DNA of 64,000 nt from JAEUOS01 sp046160545 (GTDB taxonomy: Bacteria; Pseudomonadota; Gammaproteobacteria; Burkholderiales; JAEUOS01): NCBI GenBank assembly GCA_046160545.1, contig JBJXGS010000224.1, positions 1-64,000 on the forward strand. The letters run 5' to 3'. Both the position numbers and the translations under genes were made by a program. The notes under the pieces were generated by a model, which did no database searches, was not told the origin of the DNA, and was given only the letters and a program-made list of their open reading frames with translations. Below, piece after piece: positions 10,097 through 18,304 of the stretch; the stretch's first letter is position 1; each line of letters starts with the position of its first letter.

Positions 10097-11662
10097 CTAG
10101 TGACGAAAATGCCTGATCCCTGTGAATACCATGGCAATCCCATGCTCGTCCGCGGCCGCGATGACTTCGTCGTCCCGCATCGATCCGCCCGGCTGGATTA
10201 CCGCTTTGGCGCCCGCCTGCGCCACGACGTCGAGCCCGTCACGAAACGGAAAGAACGCATCGGATGCGACGGCCGACCCCGCCAGCGACAAACCTGCATT
10301 GCCGGCTTTGATGGCAGCAATGCGGGTTGAATCGACCCGGCTCATCTGCCCGGCACCCACGCCAAGCGTCATTCCCCCGGAGCAGAACACGATCGCGTTG
10401 GACTTTACGAACTTGGCCACTCGCCAGGCGAACAGGAGGTCGGCCAACTCGGCCACCGCCGGGGCGCGCCGTGTCACCACCCTGAGATCAGCCTGGGAGA
10501 CGTTGGTGGAGTCCGGGCTTTGCACCAGCAGGCCACCGCCAACCCGCTTCATGTCGAGTCGATTGGCCGTACTCGCGAGCGAAACTCTCAGGAGGCGCAC
10601 ATTGCCCTTGGCGGCAAACACCTCGCGCGCGGCGGCGTCGTAGTCAGTCGCGATCACGACCTCGACAAACTGCTTTGCGACCGCGCTCGCGGCTGCACCA
10701 TTGAGCGGCCCGTTGAAGGCGATGATGCCGCCAAAGGCCGATGTCGGATCAGTCTTGAATGCCTTCGTGTAGGCGTCGCAGGCGTCCAAGCCGATCGCCA
10801 CCCCGCAGGGGTTGGCGTGCTTGACGATTACGCAGGCAGTCGCCTCGAAACTCTTGACGCACTCCCAGGCCGCATCCGCGTCGCCGATGTTGTTGAATGA
10901 GAGTTCCTTGCCTTGCAACTGGACATAGCCTGCCAGAGATCCGGCAGGCGGGTTGGTGTCGCGATAGAACGCGGCGGCCTGGTGCGGATTCTCGCCATAG
11001 CGCATCGCCTGCACGCGCTCGAACTGCAGGTTGAGCCGCTCCGGAAAGAGATCGCGTGCCGGCCGCGCCGCCGGTCCCGACAAGCTGGTCAGGTAATTGC
11101 TGATGGCCCCGTCATAGGCGGCAGTGTGCGAGAACACCTTGGCAGCGAGCGCAAAGCGGGTCTCGCGCGTGGTCGTACCCGAGTGACTGTCGATTTCGGC
11201 CAGCACCCGCGCGTAGTCGGTCGGGTCGACTACCACGGTCACGTCTTCCCAGTTCTTGGCTGCCGAGCGCAACATGGTCGGCCCGCCAATATCGATGTTC
11301 TCGATCGCATCCTCGAGAAGGCATTCCGGGTTTGCGACCGTTTGCACGAAAGGGTAGAGGTTGACGCACAGAAGGTCGATGCCCTCGATGCCATGCTCAC
11401 GCAACTGCGCGGCATGCTCGGGCACTCCGCGCCGCGCCAGGAGCGCGCCGTGGATTTTCGGATGCAGGGTCTTGACCCGGCCGTCCAGCATCTCGGGAAA
11501 TCCGGTGACCTCCGCCACCTCGGTCACCGGGATGCCCGCTTCACGCAGCAATTTCGCAGTGCCGCCGGTGGAAAGCAGGCGCACGCCGCGCGAGGCCAGG
11601 CTGCGCGCGAGATCGACGACGCCGGTCTTGTCGGAAACAGACAGCAGCGCCTGGCGGATCAT
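10097..11662 (-). CDS. purH: Bifunctional AICAR transformylase / IMP cyclohydrolase PurH
   Basis: A protein of 521 residues catalysing the last two steps of de novo purine synthesis. The N-terminal MGS-like IMP cyclohydrolase domain (about 1-195) begins MIRQALLSVSDKTG and includes LLSTGGTAKLL. The C-terminal AICAR formyltransferase domain contains the catalytic KHANPCG motif and ends SMRDDEVIAAADEHGIAMVFTG (split over the last 30 residues). The ATG at 11662 lies four nucleotides after the fis stop; purH after fis is a common betaproteobacterial order. Confidence 0.96.
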   Translation of the reverse strand: MIRQALLSVSDKTGVVDLARSLASRGVRLLSTGGTAKLLREAGIPVTEVAEVTGFPEMLDGRVKTLHPKIHGALLARRGVPEHAAQLREHGIEGIDLLCVNLYPFVQTVANPECLLEDAIENIDIGGPTMLRSAAKNWEDVTVVVDPTDYARVLAEIDSHSGTTTRETRFALAAKVFSHTAAYDGAISNYLTSLSGPAARPARDLFPERLNLQFERVQAMRYGENPHQAAAFYRDTNPPAGSLAGYVQLQGKELSFNNIGDADAAWECVKSFEATACVIVKHANPCGVAIGLDACDAYTKAFKTDPTSAFGGIIAFNGPLNGAAASAVAKQFVEVVIATDYDAAAREVFAAKGNVRLLRVSLASTANRLDMKRVGGGLLVQSPDSTNVSQADLRVVTRRAPAVAELADLLFAWRVAKFVKSNAIVFCSGGMTLGVGAGQMSRVDSTRIAAIKAGNAGLSLAGSAVASDAFFPFRDGLDVVAQAGAKAVIQPGGSMRDDEVIAAADEHGIAMVFTGIRHFRH

Positions 11663-11666
11663 GGTG

Positions 11667-11915
11667 TCAGGCGATGCGATGGAACTGCATCTTCTTGCGC
11701 AGGGTATTGCGATTGATGCCGAGAATCTCGGCGGCAACCGTCTGGTTGCCGCCCGCATGATCGAGGACGACCTCCAGGGTCGGCTTCTCGATGGCGTGCA
11801 GCACCATGTCGTAGACCGGGCCGGGTTTGGCTCCGTCAAGATCGCGAAAGTATTTCTCGAGACTCTTGCGAATGCACTCCGCGATCTCGCTGGTCCTGTT
11901 GGGTACTTTGCTCAT
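11667..11915 (-). CDS. fis: Fis family nucleoid-associated regulator
   Basis: A DNA-bending protein of 82 residues. The C-terminal helix-turn-helix reads LDHAGGNQTVAAEILGINR-NTLRKKM, the Fis/NtrC-type recognition fold; the N-terminal beta-hairpin arm is short. It regulates rRNA and many growth-phase genes in enterobacteria. The ATG at 11915 overlaps the dusB stop as ATGA. The dusB-fis pairing is conserved across beta- and gammaproteobacteria. Confidence 0.93.
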   Translation of the reverse strand: MSKVPNRTSEIAECIRKSLEKYFRDLDGAKPGPVYDMVLHAIEKPTLEVVLDHAGGNQTVAAEILGINRNTLRKKMQFHRIA

Positions 11916-12946
11916 GCCGCAAGCGCCTCCACCATATCGTCGTTGGCCGCGGCATCTTCGTAGAGGAGGTGCTCGCGGTGCACTGCTTGTTCGTCGAAAA
12001 AATCCGCCACCGCTGCAATCTGCGCGGTCGTCGAATCCAGTGTATTCATGTACGCACGAAAACGTGTTGCGCCGGCCAATGACCGCGTATACCAAAGGAT
12101 GTGCTTGCGGGCCGTGCGCACCCCGGTCGACTCACCGTAGAACTCGTAGTGGTCGACCAGGTGGGCGAGAAGTATCGAGCGCGCCTCGGCGACTGTCGGC
12201 GGCGGCAGGGTGCCACCGGTGGCCAGATGGTGCAGGATCTCGCGAAAGATCCACGGACGGCCCTGGGCGGCACGACCGATCATCAGCGCATCTGCTCCGG
12301 TGGCATCAATGACCTGGCGCGCCTTGGCCGGTGAATCAATGTCGCCATTGGCAACCACAGGAATGCGCACGGCTTCCTTGACTGCGCGAATCGTGTCGTA
12401 CTCGGCGGTGCCCTTGAATCCACAGGCGCGCGAACGACCGTGCAGGGTCAGCATGCGCACTCCGGCGGCTTCGGCGATGCGCGCCACACGCACCGCGTTG
12501 GTATTTCCGCGGTCGGGACCGGTACGAAACTTGAGTGTTACCGGAACCGGAACGGCATTCACGACCGCTTCGACGATGCGCGCCACCAGAAGCTCATTTG
12601 ACAGCAACGCCGAACCTGCCCAGGCGCGACATACCTTCTTGGCCGGGCAGCCCATGTTGATATCGATGATATGGGCGCCGCAATCGACGTTGATGCGCGC
12701 CGCCTCTGCCATCATCGCCGGTTCGGCGCCTGCGATCTGCGCGGCGATCGGACCTTCCTCACCCGAATGATCCATGCGTCGTTGTGACTTGCGGCTCGCG
12801 TAGAGCGCCGTGTTGGAAGCGACCATCTCGGACACCGCATACCCTGCACCCAGGCGCCGGCACAGCGCGCGGAATGGACGATCGGTGACCCCGGCCATCG
12901 GCGCGACAAACAGGTTGTTGGACAATTCGTGCGTGCCGATTTGCAC
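11912..12946 (-). CDS. dusB: tRNA-dihydrouridine synthase DusB
   Basis: A flavoenzyme of 344 residues that reduces uridine at a D-loop position (U17 in E. coli) of tRNA. The TIM-barrel FMN domain shows VAPMAGVTDRPFR near the start, the catalytic cysteine loop NMGCPAKKVCRAWAGSAL and the tRNA-contact motif HGRSR. The C-terminal helical domain has RKHILWY. Length is slightly above E. coli DusB. A perfect TATAAT lies about 47 nt upstream of the start, so dusB-fis probably starts its own transcript. Confidence 0.95.
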   Translation of the reverse strand: MQIGTHELSNNLFVAPMAGVTDRPFRALCRRLGAGYAVSEMVASNTALYASRKSQRRMDHSGEEGPIAAQIAGAEPAMMAEAARINVDCGAHIIDINMGCPAKKVCRAWAGSALLSNELLVARIVEAVVNAVPVPVTLKFRTGPDRGNTNAVRVARIAEAAGVRMLTLHGRSRACGFKGTAEYDTIRAVKEAVRIPVVANGDIDSPAKARQVIDATGADALMIGRAAQGRPWIFREILHHLATGGTLPPPTVAEARSILLAHLVDHYEFYGESTGVRTARKHILWYTRSLAGATRFRAYMNTLDSTTAQIAAVADFFDEQAVHREHLLYEDAAANDDMVEALAA

Positions 12947-12992
12947 GGTGAAGAGCGCTGGACGCGAATAGGCGGGACGAGCAGGGGCGCGG

Positions 12993-13021
12993 ATTATACG
13001 CGCCCGCCGGCAACCCGGCAG
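12993..13021 (-). promoter_or_regulatory. Probable dusB-fis promoter with GC-rich discriminator
   Basis: On the minus strand a perfect -10 hexamer TATAAT (12998 down to 12993) is followed at once by CCGCGCCCC, a G+C-rich discriminator typical of stringently controlled promoters. No good -35 is seen: the best hexamer at 17 bp spacing matches TTGACA at only three positions. Transcription would start about 40 nt before the dusB ATG. It is the only gap (84 nt) in the minus-strand run between ubiH and dusB. Confidence 0.55.
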
Positions 13022-13030
13022 CGCACTTTT

Positions 13031-14101
13031 TCAACGCATTCCGAACATCATGCCGCGCGCCACCAGCCCCTTGAGTGGCGGCAGGGCATTGACCAGCGCG
13101 AGCCCGAGTCCGCGCCCGAATCGCAGCAACCCGAGGTCATTGGAGAATAGGGATACGTACCCGTCTGTGAGACGCACGATCGTCTCGCGATCCATGCGTC
13201 GGCGCGCACGCCACCGAGACAGCCGCGCCTCGTCGACGCCATCTGCGAGCGACACGCCCAGTTCAAAGGCGTCACGCAATCCCAGGTTAAGGCCCTGTCC
13301 AGCGACGGGGTGCAGGGTTTGCGCGGCATTGCCGATCCACACCTGCCGGCCAATGTCGGATTGCGCGCGCCGCAGGAGCTTGAGCGCGAAAGCGGTCCGG
13401 GTACCGACCGACTGCCATGTAATGCCGGCATAGCGCGTAGCCTGGTTGAGTGCCGCGATGAACACCGGTTCGGCGCACGACGAAAGCACTTCCGCGCGAT
13501 CGGGTTCCATGCACCAGACCACGGAATGGCCTGTGCCGAGAGGCAGGACGGCAAGCGGGCCCGCGGGAGTGAAGCGCTCGAACGCCGTATGGGAAGGTGC
13601 GTGGTCTGCGCGGGCCTCGGTGACGACCGCAGTCTGACCGTAGTTGCGCACGAGCGCACAATCGCCGGCGGAACCCTCGGCGTGCACGACCAGGGCAACT
13701 TCAGCTTCGGGCGTGTCCGGCAGCGTGGTCCCGTACCGGAACATCATGCGGGTCGCCCGGCACTTGAGGCGCAGCGCGCGTGTCAGGTCTCCCAGGCGCA
13801 CGACGTATCCGAGCGCGTCGAGACGATGCTCGGAGGCGTCGATGCTTGCACGTCCGAAGCCGTGTTGCTGCGATATTTCGATACGGCGGATCGGCGTTGC
13901 GCTTTCGGGCAAGGCCACATCGAGCCGGTCGAGGATCAATGCGCTGCCGTGCGCCAGTGCGATCGCCCGCGGATCGTCGTCGTTCTCTCCCTCGGCGCGT
14001 GCGTCAACGATTTCGACCACGCATCCCGCGCGCAGCAATGCGAGACCGGCCGTGAGTCCGACCGGGCCGGCGCCGGCGATCAACACTCGCGGCGCGGCCA
14101 T
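13031..14101 (-). CDS. ubiH: UbiH-type ubiquinone biosynthesis FAD monooxygenase
   Basis: A flavin-dependent hydroxylase of 356 residues of the UbiH/UbiF/VisC family, acting on the benzoquinol ring in ubiquinone synthesis. It shows the N-terminal FAD dinucleotide motif IAGAGPVGLTAGLALLRAG and the second FAD motif IGNAAQTLHPVAGQGLNLG, which closely follows E. coli UbiH. The DG motif of this group (xDGxxS) is poorly visible, being replaced by a VVHAEGSAG segment. It lies five nucleotides after pepP, the same pepP-ubiH pairing as in E. coli. It is shorter than E. coli UbiH (392). Confidence 0.85.
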   Translation of the reverse strand: MAAPRVLIAGAGPVGLTAGLALLRAGCVVEIVDARAEGENDDDPRAIALAHGSALILDRLDVALPESATPIRRIEISQQHGFGRASIDASEHRLDALGYVVRLGDLTRALRLKCRATRMMFRYGTTLPDTPEAEVALVVHAEGSAGDCALVRNYGQTAVVTEARADHAPSHTAFERFTPAGPLAVLPLGTGHSVVWCMEPDRAEVLSSCAEPVFIAALNQATRYAGITWQSVGTRTAFALKLLRRAQSDIGRQVWIGNAAQTLHPVAGQGLNLGLRDAFELGVSLADGVDEARLSRWRARRRMDRETIVRLTDGYVSLFSNDLGLLRFGRGLGLALVNALPPLKGLVARGMMFGMR

Positions 14102-14106
14102 CGGCT

Positions 14107-15438
14107 TCAGCCGCGCATCCAGGCTTCGATGTCGGCCACGCTCTTCGGGCAGGCGTGTGTGATGAGCTCGCAGCCATCGGCTGTGAGCAGGGCATCATCC
14201 TCGATACGTATGCCGATGTTCCAGTACTTCTCGGCCACGTCGGGTGCCGGCCGGACGTAGATGCCCGGCTCGATGGTCACCACATTCCCAGGCGCCAAGG
14301 GCAGCCAGTCATCGTTGACCTTGTAGTCACCGGCATCGTGCACGTCCAGTCCCAGCCAGTGGCCGGTACGGTGCATGTAAAAGCGGAAATAGCCGCCTTC
14401 GCGCTTGTCACCGGCAGCGATCACGTCGTTCAACGAGCCGCTCAACAGGCCGCAGTCGAGCATGCCCTGGGCGAGTACCCGCACCGCCGCCTCGTGCGGC
14501 GCGTTATAGGGCACGCCCGGGCGCGTTGCCGCGGCCGCCGCGGCCTGTGCGGCAAGCACGACTTCGTAGAGCTCCTGTTGCGCGGAACTGAAGCGGCCGT
14601 TGACCGGAAAGGTGCGCGTGATGTCGCTCGCATAACTGTCCAGCTCGCATCCCGCGTCGATGAGCAGCAGGTCGCCGTCGCGCAGCACGGCGTTGTTCGG
14701 CACATAGTGCAGCACGCATGCGTTGGCTCCACCGGCGACGATCGAGGAATAGGCAGGCGCCTGCGCGCCGCTGCGGCGGAATTCATGCAGGAGTTCGGCT
14801 TCGACCTCGTACTCGTAGCGCCCGGGTCGGGCTGCGCGCATTGCGCGCAGGTGCGCCGCACAGGAGATCTCCGCGGCGCGGCGCATGATCGCGATCTCGG
14901 ATATGTCCTTGACTGCGCGCATCGGATCAATCAGGGCGCGCACGTCCCGGATGGCAGCCGGAGCCGCAAGGCCTGAACGCACCATCCCGCGCACGGCGTT
15001 CAGTGCGCGCGTCAGCCTTGCGTCGAAGTCGGGGTCGTGGCCTATCGAGGCGAACAGGTTGGCGGCGCCGGCCAAAAGGGTCGGCAGACGCGTGTCGAGT
15101 TCCTCGATCGCATAGGCTTCATCAAAACCGAACGCAGCACCGGCCGCCTCAGGGCCGAAGCGAAACCCATCCCAGATTTCGCGTTCTGCGTGCTTGGGCC
15201 GGCAGAACAGGATGGTACGTGGGTGAGGCCCCGCGACCAGCACGAGCACAGCCTCGGGCTCGATGAAACCGGACAGGTAGTAGCAATAGCTGTCGTGTCG
15301 ATACGGGAAATGGGAATCGCGATTGCGCGCGCGTTCCGGCGCCGTGGGAATGATGGCCACGCCGCCGCCGACATCGCGCATGGTGGCGATGAGGCGCGCT
15401 CGGCGTGCAACGAAGGGAGTCGGATCAGGGGGATTCAT
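14107..15438 (-). CDS. pepP: Xaa-Pro aminopeptidase
   Basis: A metallopeptidase (M24B) of 443 residues that removes N-terminal residues preceding proline. The creatinase-like N-terminal domain holds FPYRHDSYCYYLSGF. The C-terminal pita-bread domain carries the dinuclear metal ligands in LLIDAGCE, SDITRTF, HRTGHWLGLDVHDAG, TIEPGIYV and GIRIEDD. It overlaps murU by the sequence ATGA and precedes ubiH. Confidence 0.95.
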   Translation of the reverse strand: MNPPDPTPFVARRARLIATMRDVGGGVAIIPTAPERARNRDSHFPYRHDSYCYYLSGFIEPEAVLVLVAGPHPRTILFCRPKHAEREIWDGFRFGPEAAGAAFGFDEAYAIEELDTRLPTLLAGAANLFASIGHDPDFDARLTRALNAVRGMVRSGLAAPAAIRDVRALIDPMRAVKDISEIAIMRRAAEISCAAHLRAMRAARPGRYEYEVEAELLHEFRRSGAQAPAYSSIVAGGANACVLHYVPNNAVLRDGDLLLIDAGCELDSYASDITRTFPVNGRFSSAQQELYEVVLAAQAAAAAATRPGVPYNAPHEAAVRVLAQGMLDCGLLSGSLNDVIAAGDKREGGYFRFYMHRTGHWLGLDVHDAGDYKVNDDWLPLAPGNVVTIEPGIYVRPAPDVAEKYWNIGIRIEDDALLTADGCELITHACPKSVADIEAWMRG

Positions 15439-16148
15439 GCGGTGATTGTAGGCGCTTCGACCGCGCTTTTGCTCAGTTCTGCGTCCAGCTCTGCCAGGCG
15501 TTCGGGTGTGCCGACATCGACCCAGCGGCCGTTGTGAAGTTCACCGCCGACCCGGCCGACGGCCATCGACTCGCGCAGGAGCGGCGCCAGTTTTGCGGCG
15601 GTCCCGCGCGGGATGGCTGAGAACAAGCGCGGTGCATAGACGCCGATGCCGCTGAAGGTGAAGCGCGGCTGGCCTGCTTCGACGTGAACCAGCCCATTGC
15701 GCAGTGAGAAGTCGCCATCCGCATGATGCGGTGGATTCGGCACCAGTACCAGCCAGGCAAGTTGACGAGCCGCTGCGATCTGCATGGCGATGCTGCGGGC
15801 GCGGCCTGGGTCAAAGTCGCAATAGGTATCGGCATTGATGACCAGAAACGGCGCCTCACCGAGGAGCGACAGGGCATTGGCGATGCCGCCGGCGGTCTCC
15901 AGCGCCGTACCTTCCGCCGAATAGGCGATGCGTATGCCGAAGCGCCTGCCATCACCGAGTGCCGACTCGATCTTTTCCCCCAGCCAGGCATGGTTGATGA
16001 CAACGCTTTCGAAGCCCGCCGCAACCAGGCGCCTCAGGTGGCGTTCGATCAGCGGTATGCCGCCGGGCGCGAGCAGCGGCTTCGGGCAATGGTCCGTCAG
16101 CGGGCGCATGCGCTCGCCACGCCCGGCCGCGAGCAGCATTGCTTTCAC
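15435..16148 (-). CDS. murU: N-acetylmuramate 1-phosphate uridylyltransferase MurU
   Basis: A sugar-1-phosphate nucleotidyltransferase of 237 residues. It has the N-terminal LAAGRGERMRPLT nucleotide-binding loop, PKPLL, and the metal-binding aspartate in INADTYCDF. With AmgK it converts recycled MurNAc to UDP-MurNAc, bypassing MurA, which in Pseudomonas gives intrinsic fosfomycin tolerance. The GTG start at 16148 is favoured because it gives VKAMLLAAG and overlaps the azlD stop as GTGA. Its partner amgK is in the same operon but separated by azlC and azlD. Confidence 0.9.
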   Translation of the reverse strand: MKAMLLAAGRGERMRPLTDHCPKPLLAPGGIPLIERHLRRLVAAGFESVVINHAWLGEKIESALGDGRRFGIRIAYSAEGTALETAGGIANALSLLGEAPFLVINADTYCDFDPGRARSIAMQIAAARQLAWLVLVPNPPHHADGDFSLRNGLVHVEAGQPRFTFSGIGVYAPRLFSAIPRGTAAKLAPLLRESMAVGRVGGELHNGRWVDVGTPERLAELDAELSKSAVEAPTITA

Positions 16149-16465
16149 GACGCAGCTCCTGCGACAAGCTTGAGCAGCCATAGCGTGCTCATCCCGATGA
16201 CAATTGTCGCCAGGACGCTGCGTGTGCGCCAGATCACGATTACGGCGACAAGGCCGGCCAGGCAGCGTGGGTCGGCCAGCTTGACCGTTCCGCCGATGAT
16301 GAAGAGATCAGGCCAGACAAGGGCAGTGAGCGCCGCGATTGGAACAAAGCGGAGCGCCCGCGTGAACCAAGGCGGCGGCGTGAAGCGCTCCCCGGCGCCG
16401 ATGAACGAATAGCGTATCGCAAAGGTGATCAGCCCGGCTGCGAACATGGTGATCCAGAGTGTCAT
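16145..16465 (-). CDS. azlD: AzlD family branched-chain amino acid exporter, small subunit
   Basis: A membrane protein of 106 residues with three to four hydrophobic segments and the AzlD-family features AIRYSFIGAGE near the start and PWFTRALRFVPIAALTALV in the middle. With AzlC it forms the branched-chain amino acid exporter (LIV-E). Its start overlaps azlC and its stop overlaps murU, both by four bases. Confidence 0.9.
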   Translation of the reverse strand: MTLWITMFAAGLITFAIRYSFIGAGERFTPPPWFTRALRFVPIAALTALVWPDLFIIGGTVKLADPRCLAGLVAVIVIWRTRSVLATIVIGMSTLWLLKLVAGAAS

Positions 16466-17163
16466 TCCGGAACCTTGCCGGATGGACTGCGATCCAGCGC
16501 GACGCCGGCGCCAATGCCAGCCAGCGCTGCGGCGATGATCGCGAGCTTGTAGGGGAGTTGGTGCAGGGCAACCGCGGTGATACCGGCAGCGAGCATCGCC
16601 GCCAGTGCAGCGCGGTCGACCAGCAGCGGAACGACGATGGCGATGAAAGTGAGGGTTGCGGCGAAGTCCAGCGACCACGTGGCTGGAATCGTGCCGCCGA
16701 GCGTGACCCCGACGACGCAGGCGATCTGCCAGGCAAGCCAGAGGCCCAGGCCGCATCCGAGCAGGAACCAGTGGCGGGTCGCGCTGCGTTCGTCATCGGT
16801 GAAGCGGTGATACGCTGCAGCGTAGGCCTCATCGGTCAGGAGGTAGGCGAGCACGACCTTCCAGGGTCGCGACAAAGGCGCAAGAGCCCTGGCCAAGGCG
16901 GCGGAATACAGGGCGTGGCGCAGGTTGATGGTCAGCACGGAGGTCACCACGACGAACGGCGGCGAACCGGCCGCGACAAGCTGGGTGATCATGAACTGTG
17001 CCGAGCCGGCGAAGACGATGCTGGCGATCGCGATTGCCAGCAAGGGCGCTATGCCAGCCTGAATGGCGACCACTCCGTATATCAGGCCAAAGGGAACGGC
17101 GCCGGCAGCAAGCGGCGCGACGGCGGCGAGCCCGGCGCCAAACTCGCGCAGGCGTCCGTTCAA
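16462..17163 (-). CDS. azlC: AzlC family branched-chain amino acid exporter, large subunit
   Basis: A polytopic membrane protein of 233 residues of the AzlC family. Recognisable segments are PFGLIYG, IVFAGSAQF and the INLRHALYSAAL stretch typical of the family, then LLTDEAYA. It exports branched-chain amino acids together with AzlD. It is joined to amgK (ATGA at 17160-17163) and to azlD (ATGA at 16462-16465), so this transporter pair is embedded inside the MurNAc-recycling gene pair. Confidence 0.9.
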   Translation of the reverse strand: MNGRLREFGAGLAAVAPLAAGAVPFGLIYGVVAIQAGIAPLLAIAIASIVFAGSAQFMITQLVAAGSPPFVVVTSVLTINLRHALYSAALARALAPLSRPWKVVLAYLLTDEAYAAAYHRFTDDERSATRHWFLLGCGLGLWLAWQIACVVGVTLGGTIPATWSLDFAATLTFIAIVVPLLVDRAALAAMLAAGITAVALHQLPYKLAIIAAALAGIGAGVALDRSPSGKVPE

Positions 17164-18167
17164 AACGTAATTCCCGTCTTGACCTCGATACCTTCGATCG
17201 CATCGATCACCCGCAACAGCGGCGCAAAGGCCGAGTAGCGCTTGCAGGTGCGGCGCACGTGGGCCAGGACCAGCGGCAGGTCACGCAAATAGCCGTCCTT
17301 TCCGTCGCGATGGGAGAGGCGCGCGAATATGCCCAGTACCTTGAGGTGACGCTGCAGACCCATCCACTCGAAGTCGCGATAGAAATCACCGAATGCGTCC
17401 GGCACCAACAGACCGGCTGCACGGGCGGCCTCCCAGTAACGGATCGACCAGTCGAGCACGCGCTCCTCTTCCCACTCGATGTAGGCATCCTTCAAGAGCG
17501 ACACCAGATCGTAGGTGATCGGCCCGGCGACCGCATCCTGGAAGTCCAGCACCCCGGGATTCGCGTCCGGACAAAGCATCAGGTTGCGCGAGTGGTAATC
17601 GCGATGCACGAAGACGCTTTGTTGGGCCAACTGGTTGGTGATCAGGACCTCGCATGCCGAAGACAGGATTTGCATCTGTTCGTCGCTGAGCGTGCGGGCG
17701 CGGTGCCGCGATGCGTACCATTCCCAGTAAAGCGCCATTTCGCGCAGCAGGAGTGCGCGGTCGTAGACAGGCAGTCCGCTTGAGCTCACCCGCGTCTGCA
17801 TGCGCACCAGCGCCGCGATAGCGTCACGATAGAGACGGTCAGCCTGCTCCGGGCGCGCTTGCAGTTCGCGCAGGTAGGTAACCTCGCCCAGGTCGGTCAG
17901 GAGCAGAAAACCCTGTGCGGTATCGGCATCAAGCACTCGTGGCGCGTTGATGTCCGCAGCCGCCAGCAGGCTGGCGACCTGGATGAACGGACCGCAATCC
18001 TCCTTGTCCGGCGGAGCGTCCATGACGATGCGCGCCGGTCGTCCATCGGAAAAGCTCAGGCGGAAGTAGCGGCGAAAACTGGCGTCGGCCGAGGCGGGGG
18101 CCAAGGCGACCTGGATGCCCGGGAAAAGTCGCGCGACCCAGTCGTTGAGTAATTCCAGACGGTCCAC
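17160..18167 (-). CDS. amgK: N-acetylmuramate/N-acetylglucosamine anomeric kinase AmgK
   Basis: A kinase of 335 residues with the aminoglycoside-phosphotransferase fold. The catalytic loop FVHRDYHSRNLM and the metal-binding LDFQDA are both intact; the N-terminal lobe contains ADASFRRYFRL. AmgK phosphorylates the anomeric hydroxyl of MurNAc and GlcNAc in cell-wall recycling and hands MurNAc-1-P to MurU. It is the first gene of the long minus-strand run and is divergent from lptD, with 137 bp between the two starts. Confidence 0.9.
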   Translation of the reverse strand: MDRLELLNDWVARLFPGIQVALAPASADASFRRYFRLSFSDGRPARIVMDAPPDKEDCGPFIQVASLLAAADINAPRVLDADTAQGFLLLTDLGEVTYLRELQARPEQADRLYRDAIAALVRMQTRVSSSGLPVYDRALLLREMALYWEWYASRHRARTLSDEQMQILSSACEVLITNQLAQQSVFVHRDYHSRNLMLCPDANPGVLDFQDAVAGPITYDLVSLLKDAYIEWEEERVLDWSIRYWEAARAAGLLVPDAFGDFYRDFEWMGLQRHLKVLGIFARLSHRDGKDGYLRDLPLVLAHVRRTCKRYSAFAPLLRVIDAIEGIEVKTGITF

Positions 18168-18241
18168 CGGGAATCCTTGCAGTAGGTCTGCCGAACCCGG
18201 CCTTGTTCTCCATTCGACCCAGGATACGCCGGACGCTGACT

Positions 18242-18247
18242 TATAAT
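18242..18247 (+). promoter_or_regulatory. Candidate -10 box of the lptD promoter
   Basis: A perfect TATAAT lies 58 nt upstream of the chosen lptD start in the amgK-lptD divergent gap (18168-18304). No convincing -35 hexamer is present at 16-18 bp spacing, so this may depend on an activator or an alternative sigma factor. The rest of the gap shows no gene. Confidence 0.45.
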
Positions 18248-18304
18248 CACCGGAAGTTTATCGGATTCAATCCGGCGCTTTGCGTCCGGGTAAGCCACCC
18301 GGCC

